From assembly GCA_016926765.1 (NCBI GenBank), contig JAFGNY010000051.1:1-7139 (forward strand): DNA of 7,139 nucleotides. Direction: 5' to 3'. A program made the position numbers and the translations under genes. Source of the stretch: Bacteroidales bacterium. GTDB taxonomy: Bacteria > Bacteroidota > Bacteroidia > Bacteroidales > FEN-979. Below are positions 1-4,869 of the stretch, piece after piece; position 1 is the stretch's first letter, and each line of letters opens with the position of its first letter. The notes under the pieces are model-generated. The model was not told where the DNA came from. It made no database searches and saw nothing but the letters and a program-made list of their open reading frames with translations.

Positions 1-1576
1 CTCCAAAAGTTCCTCCCCAACTTATTACCAGCAGATCTCCTTTAGCAGGACCATCAACCTCCTGCTCAGGGATGTAATTAGCCACCCGGGCTACCTTTTC
101 AGCACGCAGATTGGTCATCAGTTGATGGTTTAACGGGTCGGTTGAGACCGCTCCGGTGATGTTCTCTTTCTCCAGGCCCCCGATCCGGTGGCGACATCCT
201 TCTGTCCCCGGGATAGCCCATGAACGGGCAAGGGTTTCCGGATCCCTCTCGTAGGGTTTGAACGGAGTATCAGATCCTTTTGCAATCGGCGGGTTGATGG
301 GTGGCATGTTGGCCATCTTTGGATCCCTGAAAAGTGCAGATCCAAAGCCCAGGTATCCATCGGTGAGGAGGATACATGGAGTCATATGCTCCATCGACAA
401 CTTAGCGGCCATATAGGCATAATGGAAACAATTGTCTGATGAGGAGGCGGCGATCACGATGACCGGACACTCTCCATTGCGGCCGAACAGGGCCTGATAG
501 AGGTCTGATTGTTCCGACTTGGTAGGTAATCCTGTCGAAGGGCCTCCACGCTGAACATCCACGATGACCAGTGGGAGTTCGGTCATGACAGCCAGCCCGA
601 TAGCTTCGCTCTTCAGCGATAATCCTGGTCCGGATGTCGTTGTACAGGCCAGTTTACCGGCATAGCTTGCTCCGATAGCTGAACAGATTCCGGCAATTTC
701 ATCTTCGGCCTGAAACACCTTTGCGCCCAACGATTTATGTTTTGCCAGTTCCATCAGGATTTCAGTTGCCGGCGTGATGGGATACGATCCCAGGAAGAGA
801 CCCCGTTTTGATTTCTCGGCGGCCGCAAGCAGTCCCCAGGCTGTTGCAACGTTTCCGGTGATATTCCTGTAAAGCCCGGGTTCCAGCTTCGCAGGAGAGA
901 CCTGGATGACTGATTCAATGGCCTCAATCGTATCAGCATAGTTGAATCCTGCTTCAAGCACTACTTTATTGATCTTGGCAATGGCGGGATTCTTCTTGAA
1001 TTTATTATCAAAAAACTTGTAAGCAGGTTTTAAGGGTCTGTTGAAGATGAAGTACAGCATGCCCAGGGCAAACATATTTTTGCTTCGCACGGCTGTCTTC
1101 TGGTCTATTCCGAAATCGGCCAGGCTCTCTTTTGTCAGCAGTGTGATGGGCGCTTTGATCAGGTTGAACCTGTCAAGGCTTTTATCTTCCAGCGGATTGG
1201 AAGTGTAGCCTGCTTTCTCCATGGATTTTTCGTCAAACGCGTCGGAGTCGACAATCAGGGTAGCCCCAACTTTCGCCCATTTGAGATTGGCCCTAAGAGA
1301 CGCTGGGTTCATCGCGACAATCACGTCACAGAGGTCACCTGTAGTGTAAATTTTGGCACTTCCCATATGTACCTGGAATCCTGATACGCCGGCAATGGTA
1401 TTTTGCGGCGCCCTGATCTCTGAAGGAAAATCAGGGAAAGTGGCCAGGTCGTTACCTGCAAAGGCGGCTGAGTCGGAGAAAATTCCTCCGGTCAACTGCA
1501 TGCCGTCGCCCGAATCCCCGACAAACTTCACAACTACAGATTCCCGATCCTGAATGGGTCTATTCATTTTTGTCAT
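1..1576 (-). CDS. korA: 2-oxoacid:ferredoxin oxidoreductase, fused gamma-alpha subunit (KorA type), 3' end cut by window
   Basis: This is the alpha subunit of a thiamine-diphosphate enzyme that oxidatively decarboxylates a 2-oxoacid (probably 2-oxoglutarate) to the acyl-CoA and reduces ferredoxin in the cytoplasm. 525 codons are visible with no stop; family members of this fused type are about 610-620 residues, so roughly 90 are missing. The gamma domain comes first (about residues 14-190) and opens with GDSGDGMQLTGG at 20-31. The alpha pyrimidine-binding domain follows, with YPITPATE at 265-272, TSGPG at 314-318 and RGGPSTG at 343-349. A family signature HRIGGLEKE begins at 463, and the frame leaves the window at ISWGGTFG. 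The start is ATG at 1576; a second ATG three codons on is also possible. There is no strong Shine-Dalgarno sequence. KorB, the TPP-binding partner, is expected just downstream, outside the window. Identification of the family is firm; 2-oxoglutarate versus another 2-oxoacid is inference. Confidence 0.93.
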   Translation of the reverse strand, partial: MTKMNRPIQDRESVVVKFVGDSGDGMQLTGGIFSDSAAFAGNDLATFPDFPSEIRAPQNTIAGVSGFQVHMGSAKIYTTGDLCDVIVAMNPASLRANLKWAKVGATLIVDSDAFDEKSMEKAGYTSNPLEDKSLDRFNLIKAPITLLTKESLADFGIDQKTAVRSKNMFALGMLYFIFNRPLKPAYKFFDNKFKKNPAIAKINKVVLEAGFNYADTIEAIESVIQVSPAKLEPGLYRNITGNVATAWGLLAAAEKSKRGLFLGSYPITPATEILMELAKHKSLGAKVFQAEDEIAGICSAIGASYAGKLACTTTSGPGLSLKSEAIGLAVMTELPLVIVDVQRGGPSTGLPTKSEQSDLYQALFGRNGECPVIVIAASSSDNCFHYAYMAAKLSMEHMTPCILLTDGYLGFGSALFRDPKMANMPPINPPIAKGSDTPFKPYERDPETLARSWAIPGTEGCRHRIGGLEKENITGAVSTDPLNHQLMTNLRAEKVARVANYIPEQEVDGPAKGDLLVISWGGTFG

Positions 1577-1594
1577 GGTAAGTTTTTTAGCCTG

Positions 1595-1624
1595 CAAATT
1601 TACAGCTTTAACAGTTACCTGAAA
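1595..1624 (-). promoter_or_regulatory. Putative Bacteroidota-type promoter of korA
   Basis: Read on the minus strand, TAAATTTG (1595-1602) matches the Bacteroidota -7 consensus TAnnTTTG exactly. A weak -33 element, TTTC, lies at 1621-1624, 18 bp further upstream. This would give a leader of only about 10-15 nt before the korA ATG at 1576. It rests on the motif alone. Confidence 0.5.
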
Positions 1625-1640
1625 GAAAAATGGGAAATCT

Positions 1641-1669
1641 TTTGCGTATTCTAAAAAATTGTATCTTTG
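1641..1669 (+). promoter_or_regulatory. Putative Bacteroidota-type promoter of the ferredoxin gene
   Basis: TTTG at 1641-1644 and TATCTTTG at 1662-1669 match both halves of the Bacteroidota sigma factor promoter (TTTG, then TAnnTTTG), with a 17-bp spacer. Transcription would start near 1675, giving a leader of about 55 nt. It is the best promoter match in the window and lies back to back with the korA promoter. Confidence 0.65.
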
Positions 1670-1696
1670 CCGCCAGAAAACAATTCCATAACCATT

Positions 1697-1711
1697 TCCC
1701 GGAAACCGGGA
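1697..1711 (+). promoter_or_regulatory. Small hairpin in the ferredoxin mRNA leader
   Basis: TCCCGG and CCGGGA form a perfect 6-bp stem around an AAA loop, ending 18 nt before the ferredoxin ATG. It has no U-tract, so it is not a terminator. It could stabilise the transcript or affect ribosome access, but could also be chance. Confidence 0.35.
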
Positions 1712-1729
1712 CCATAAACTCACTGAATC

Positions 1730-1897
1730 ATGGCTTATATTATCAATGACGATTGCACCGCTTGCGGAACCTGCATCGACGAATGTCCCGTTGAAGCAAT
1801 CTCTGAAGGTGACATCTACAAGATCGATCCGGAAGCATGTACCGATTGTGGCGCTTGCGCAGATGTTTGTCCGGTTGAAGCGATTCATCCGGAATAA
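1730..1897 (+). CDS. 2[4Fe-4S] ferredoxin, 55 residues
   Basis: This is a small soluble electron carrier of the bacterial (clostridial-type) dicluster ferredoxin family. Two internally similar halves each carry the full cluster motif: C9-x2-C12-x2-C15-x3-C19-P20 and C37-x2-C40-x2-C43-x3-C47-P48, each followed by VEAI. All eight cluster ligands are present and the length of 55 residues is normal for the family. The protein is acidic, as expected of a low-potential ferredoxin. The start is the ATG at 1730; no Shine-Dalgarno sequence precedes it, which is usual in Bacteroidota. It has its own promoter-like sequence and a terminator, so it is probably monocistronic. It diverges from korA, whose enzyme class reduces just this kind of ferredoxin; that they are partners is inference from position. 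Confidence 0.95.
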   Translation: MAYIINDDCTACGTCIDECPVEAISEGDIYKIDPEACTDCGACADVCPVEAIHPE

Positions 1898-1930
1898 TGT
1901 GAATCGGTGGTCCCCCCGCGGGCCAACAGG

Positions 1931-1965
1931 AAAAACGTGGTATTTTCAGGATCCCACGTTTTTTT
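1931..1965. terminator. Bidirectional intrinsic terminator between the ferredoxin gene and lpxH
   Basis: AAAAACGTGG (1931-1940) pairs with the inverted copy at 1954-1963, with a 13-nt loop. On the plus strand the stem runs into a T-rich tail to 1965, ending ferredoxin transcription. On the minus strand the A-run at 1931-1935 becomes the U-tract, so the same hairpin can end the converging transcript from lpxH. The lpxH stop codon (1964-1966) overlaps the edge of the hairpin. Confidence 0.8.
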
Positions 1966-2722
1966 ATTGGAAAACATGCAGGCTGACCTCTTCTCCGTCA
2001 AACACGGCATAGCTGAAATGAATCAGCCAGTCGCCCAGCACGATCTGCCGGCAATGGTCATTCAATGACACATCGAGTGGGAAATGATAATGACCGTAAA
2101 CCAGGAAGTCCAGTTCCGGATGCGAGGCAAGGATCTCCCCGGAGTGTGTGGTGAGGCGGTATTCTATTAATCTCCGTGTAATAGTTGCTTCCTGTTTTTC
2201 TTTTTCCTGTGATGCATGCCTGCTCTGATGGGACCAGTAGAGTGCCATCGGGATGCCTATATCCGGATGCAGCCAGCGGAAGAGCCACTGGTTTAGACGG
2301 TTGGAGAAGATCCGCTTCAGGAATTTATAGCCATGATCACCGGGCCCCAGACCATCTCCATGAGCAAGGTAGAACTGCTTGGATCCGAATGTCCTGAACT
2401 CCGGCCCATGGTGCAGTTCGATGTGAAGCTCATCATGGAGGTATCGGAATGCCCACATATCATGGTTCCCGAGAAAGAGGTGGACAGGAATTCCGGAATC
2501 AGTCAGTTCAGCCAGCTTTCCCAGTAACCGGATATACCCCTTTGGTACAACGGTACCATATTCAAACCAGAAGTCAAAGAGGTCGCCCATCAGGTAGATC
2601 TCTTCCGCATCCTCTTTTACTGTATCCAGCCACCGGATAAAACGGGCTTCCCGTTCAGAACTTCGTTGATGATCCGGAATCCCGAAATGAAAATCTGAAG
2701 CAAAATAGATCTTTTTCCCCAT
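1964..2722 (-). CDS. lpxH: UDP-2,3-diacylglucosamine diphosphatase
   Basis: This peripheral membrane enzyme of lipid A synthesis hydrolyses UDP-2,3-diacylglucosamine to lipid X (2,3-diacylglucosamine 1-phosphate) and UMP. The 252-residue protein is a complete calcineurin-like metallophosphoesterase. The metal-binding motifs appear in order: SDFHFG (D10, H12), GDLFDFW (D47, D50), GNHD (N86, H88), HGD (H121) and GHYHF (H211, H213). The GDLFDFW form and the 120-residue span between GNHD and GHYH, with its helical insert rich in R and W, fit LpxH rather than a general phosphoesterase. Length is close to the usual 240-255. It begins at ATG 2722, 29 bp after the lipoprotein stop, and its TAA lies in the shared terminator, so it is the last gene of its transcript. 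LpxH itself is widespread in Gram-negative bacteria, so it marks a lipid A-producing outer membrane. Confidence 0.92.
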   Translation of the reverse strand: MGKKIYFASDFHFGIPDHQRSSEREARFIRWLDTVKEDAEEIYLMGDLFDFWFEYGTVVPKGYIRLLGKLAELTDSGIPVHLFLGNHDMWAFRYLHDELHIELHHGPEFRTFGSKQFYLAHGDGLGPGDHGYKFLKRIFSNRLNQWLFRWLHPDIGIPMALYWSHQSRHASQEKEKQEATITRRLIEYRLTTHSGEILASHPELDFLVYGHYHFPLDVSLNDHCRQIVLGDWLIHFSYAVFDGEEVSLHVFQ

Positions 2723-2736
2723 AGTTTTTAATCAGC

Positions 2737-2770
2737 CAAACTTACGACTTTTTACTTTACCTCCCTCAAC
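2737..2770 (-). promoter_or_regulatory. Possible internal promoter before lpxH
   Basis: On the minus strand TAAGTTTG (2737-2744) fits the TAnnTTTG -7 element. A GTTG (2767-2770) lies 22 bp further upstream, a looser fit for the -33 element. It overlaps the end of the lipoprotein gene and would leave a leader of only about 10 nt. The match is weak and could be chance. Confidence 0.3.
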
Positions 2771-3558
2771 CACTGATGGAAGAAGAGAGTGTGCCTGTTC
2801 CCCGGAAAGTTGGCCATCAGTCCGCTGTCGACCTTCCGGTACTGTTCAGCATCCAGTTTTGGCGATAACACAGGTTTTACACCGAAGTGGTAATTGACCA
2901 CCAGCAGGGACGAGAACATTCCGGCATGTTCCCTGATAAACTCAATCTCATACATTTTCTGACGTTCCCAGATCTGGTTGAACAGGGAGTCGGCCTGAAC
3001 GGTCAACTCATAAAAATTTTCTGCCCCCTGGTTTTTCTCAATGATCGTCTGGATCGAATCCACTTCATGAAGGTTATTTGCAGAATAGGTGTAGAAGGTA
3101 TGAAGTAGTTCCGACTCGTCATTTCCGGAGACCTGGATCCGGGATGGGCCGAAACTCAGTTTGCTTGTGATCAGGATAGAATCGCCTGGCCCGGCGATGA
3201 AAACAACCTGTTGATCTGTTGTAATCCGAAGAGCATAGATACTGAACTCATCGGAATGGACTGATAAAGAGAAAACCCCATTTTCATCAGTTACAACAGA
3301 ATCGATTTTTACGAGGTCGGTAACTTTTTGCTCCAGCAGGTAAATGGTTTCTGACATCCCCTCTATCCTGCCATGGACCAGGATCCGGTTCTCTTGATCG
3401 CGGCTGCAGGAGGAAACGATTAGAAAGAGACCGGCGAGAATAGAAAAAACGAACCGGAGCGAAGCGGAGTTCGGCAGAGCCAGATAGTGAAGTAGTGAAC
3501 CAGAGCGAAGCGGAGCTCGGCGGAGCCAAATTGCGAAAGAACGAAAAAATGTCATCAT
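2752..3558 (-). CDS. Lipoprotein with DUF4369-like N-terminal domain, no thioredoxin domain
   Basis: This is a 268-residue predicted lipoprotein of unknown function. A hydrophobic segment (about 36-48, FVFSILAGLFLIV) runs into VSSC with the lipobox cysteine at C51, so the mature protein would start SRDQEN and be anchored in the envelope. Residues about 57-135 are beta-rich (VHGRIEGMSETIYLLEQ, then DENGVFSL) and resemble DUF4369, which in Bacteroidota usually precedes a TlpA/AhpC-type thioredoxin domain. The rest is helical and hydrophilic, and the protein ends at WLREVK where a thioredoxin domain would normally follow; no CxxC motif is present. The region before the hydrophobic core is unusually long (about 35 residues) and is largely encoded by a duplicated repeat (3451-3528). 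No ATG, GTG or TTG occurs in frame between the double ATG at 3553-3558 and the hydrophobic core, so that is the only usable start. It lies 4 bp after the Nudix stop, suggesting joint translation. The lipoprotein call is firm; the domain name comes from pattern only. Confidence 0.75.
   Translation of the reverse strand: MMTFFRSFAIWLRRAPLRSGSLLHYLALPNSASLRFVFSILAGLFLIVSSCSRDQENRILVHGRIEGMSETIYLLEQKVTDLVKIDSVVTDENGVFSLSVHSDEFSIYALRITTDQQVVFIAGPGDSILITSKLSFGPSRIQVSGNDESELLHTFYTYSANNLHEVDSIQTIIEKNQGAENFYELTVQADSLFNQIWERQKMYEIEFIREHAGMFSSLLVVNYHFGVKPVLSPKLDAEQYRKVDSGLMANFPGNRHTLFFHQWLREVK
3451..3528. repeat. Pair of 32-bp direct repeats inside the lipoprotein signal region
   Basis: The copies at 3451-3482 and 3497-3528 match at 29 of 32 positions. 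Both contain the core GAGCGAAGCGGAG, and they are separated by 14 bp of GTAGTGAA-like sequence. The 46-bp offset is not a multiple of three, so the two copies are read in different frames within the gene. The repeat is rich in GAGC/CGGAG units and looks like an intergenic-type repeat that has become part of the coding sequence. Confidence 0.85.
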
Positions 3559-3562
3559 GGGA

Positions 3563-4012
3563 TCAGGTTGAAGTTAACATCAGTGAAACCACATGTTTGT
3601 CAATAGGGAATGTTACATCTTCTTCAGTGAGCTTGCTAACCGGGATCCACCGGAAACACTGGGCGCCTTCAACCTGTTGCGGGAATGAGAATGGCATCTC
3701 GGCAACAGGAAACCTCATGGGTTCAGCAGGTTTTACCAGGTAATAAATACTGATCAGTTGCATAGCAGAGGGAAGGAGCATGGTTGGCTGGAAGTAGTCG
3801 GTCGTATAAAAATGACCGGCGACTTCGATCTTCAGATTCAGCTCTTCCATGAATTCCCGTTTCAGGCAGTCGATTGTCCCCTCTCCAAACTCCATTGCTC
3901 CTCCAGGAAATTTGGTCATCAGGGTATTCAGCCGAAACTCATCCGTCACCAGGATTTTCCCCTCTTCAATCAGAAGTCCGTACACACGGATATTGAACTG
4001 GTGTTCACTCAT
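3563..4012 (-). CDS. Nudix hydrolase
   Basis: This is a 149-residue Nudix protein, expected to hydrolyse a nucleoside diphosphate linked to another group (X) using Mg2+. The Nudix box runs from G38 to L60: G38-x5-E44-x7-R52-E53-x2-E56-E57, with catalytic glutamates E53, E56 and E57 all present. The usual glycine near the end of the box is N59 here. The N-terminal strand NIRVYGLLIEEGKILVTDE and the KFPGGAMEFGEG turn are typical. Length is normal for a single-domain Nudix enzyme. The substrate cannot be read from the sequence; NUDIX families include 8-oxo-dGTPases, ADP-sugar and coenzyme pyrophosphatases, and nothing here selects one. The start is ATG 4012, with AGGA close before it. It has a promoter-like sequence 49 bp upstream, and the lipoprotein gene follows after 4 bp. 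Confidence 0.88.
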   Translation of the reverse strand: MSEHQFNIRVYGLLIEEGKILVTDEFRLNTLMTKFPGGAMEFGEGTIDCLKREFMEELNLKIEVAGHFYTTDYFQPTMLLPSAMQLISIYYLVKPAEPMRFPVAEMPFSFPQQVEGAQCFRWIPVSKLTEEDVTFPIDKHVVSLMLTST

Positions 4013-4060
4013 TCCTGTTGATTCTTCCGTGATTCACAATTTACTCACGTCTCACTGGTT

Positions 4061-4068
4061 CAAAAGTA
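4061..4068 (-). promoter_or_regulatory. Possible -7 promoter element before the Nudix gene
   Basis: On the minus strand TACTTTTG matches TAnnTTTG and lies in the 67-bp gap between mnmD and the Nudix gene, giving a leader of about 40 nt. I see no convincing -33 element, which would fall inside the end of mnmD. Confidence 0.35.
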
Positions 4069-4079
4069 GGAAAAATCTG

Positions 4080-4751
4080 TCACTTTTTATGGGCACGGAG
4101 GATTTCCCGCTTTCCCGGAGGACCGGGAATTTTTTCAATAAAAAAACCCGCCTCCCTGAGGTCACGTTTCACCTGGCCCTTACAGGAATAGGTGACCAGC
4201 AAGCCTTTTTGACGTAGCATACGAAAAAGTTTTTCAAAGACCGGGACGGTCCATAGCTCGGGTTGGACATCCGGGGCGAAAGCATCGAAATAGACAATAT
4301 CATAGAGTTGGTCAGAAGGTTCATATGATCGAAGATCCCTTTTTAGTTTTGTGATCCTGAAGTAAGGATTTGCCTGGAAAGGAACTTCCCAAGGGGCATC
4401 GTGGATCCGGTCAAATTCCGCTCCGGTATCAGCTTCCGGCAGGAAGGAAACGTAGTTCAGCTTTTTCAGGATCGTGCTCTCCAGCGGATGAAGTTCAATG
4501 GATGAATAGCTGATTTTTCGCCGGTGCGTCTTAGCGGCCAGGTCTGTCAGAAGTGCATTCAATCCCGTCCCGAATCCAACTTCAAATACATGTACAGGAT
4601 CCACCCCGGGATCAACGGCCATCAGACCCGTTTTGATAAATACATGCATCGACTCCTGCACTGCTCCGAAGGTCGAATGATAGTGCTCATTCAGTTCAGG
4701 AACGAACAGGGTATCCGATCCGTCGAGGGTACGTTTGATTTCGGGGTTCAT
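4080..4751 (-). CDS. mnmD: tRNA (mnm5s2U34)-methyltransferase, stand-alone MnmD
   Basis: This SAM-dependent methyltransferase performs the last methylation in making 5-methylaminomethyl-(2-thio)uridine at wobble position 34 of tRNAs. It is the counterpart of the N-terminal half of E. coli MnmC (DUF752). In 223 residues it shows the early FVPELNEHYHSTFGAVQES segment (16-34), the SAM-binding loop EVGFGTGLN (57-65), the acidic ribose-binding E86 at the end of strand 2, YFDAFAPD (154-161) with PELWT (164-168), and the C-terminal GPPGKREI motif (210-217). The length fits stand-alone MnmD, and no FAD oxidase domain follows, so this is not a full MnmC. The start is ATG 4751. Repeats occupy the bases directly before it and no Shine-Dalgarno sequence or TAnnTTTG element is visible, so expression may rely on read-through from the E1 gene. 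Confidence 0.9.
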   Translation of the reverse strand: MNPEIKRTLDGSDTLFVPELNEHYHSTFGAVQESMHVFIKTGLMAVDPGVDPVHVFEVGFGTGLNALLTDLAAKTHRRKISYSSIELHPLESTILKKLNYVSFLPEADTGAEFDRIHDAPWEVPFQANPYFRITKLKRDLRSYEPSDQLYDIVYFDAFAPDVQPELWTVPVFEKLFRMLRQKGLLVTYSCKGQVKRDLREAGFFIEKIPGPPGKREILRAHKK

Positions 4752-4752
4752 G

Positions 4753-4842
4753 GTGTAGTGGTGCAGTGATGCAGTAGTGCCATACTACCGTCCTCACATT
4801 TCACATTTTCCTCGTCCGCTCGTCCGCTTGTCCGCTTGTCCG
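4753..4842. repeat. Cluster of short tandem repeats between E1 and mnmD
   Basis: Three kinds of short repeat lie here. Four 8-bp units occupy 4811-4842: two CTCGTCCG followed by two CTTGTCCG. Two exact TCACATT units occupy 4794-4807. A degenerate GTAGTG/GCAGTG run occupies about 4753-4780, up to the mnmD start codon. No open reading frame of note and no hairpin terminator is seen in the whole 118-bp gap (4752-4869). Confidence 0.85.
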
Positions 4843-4869
4843 CATTTTTGTTTCTCACCAACTCTTGAA

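Noticed and set aside
130..957. Minus-strand open frames at 130-360 and 754-957
   Set aside because: They lie in other frames within korA, whose translation carries continuous family motifs; they show no recognisable protein features.
1903..1917. GC-rich GGTCCCCCCGCGGGCC-like segment as a separate terminator
   Set aside because: Pairing is imperfect and there is no T-run; the clear terminator lies just downstream.
1746..2012. Plus-strand 88-codon frame overlapping the ferredoxin gene and the terminator
   Set aside because: The ferredoxin in the neighbouring frame has all eight cluster cysteines, and this frame runs through the terminator into the antisense of lpxH.
2723..2751. Frameshifted remnant of a thioredoxin domain after the lipoprotein
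   Set aside because: Only 29 bp lie before lpxH, too little for any remnant, and lpxH is intact from its first motif.
3849..4217. Plus-strand 122-codon frame across the Nudix and mnmD ends
   Set aside because: It is antisense to two genes with clear catalytic motifs.
4811..4842. CRISPR-like array
   Set aside because: The units are 8 bp, adjacent and without spacers, so this is a simple tandem repeat.
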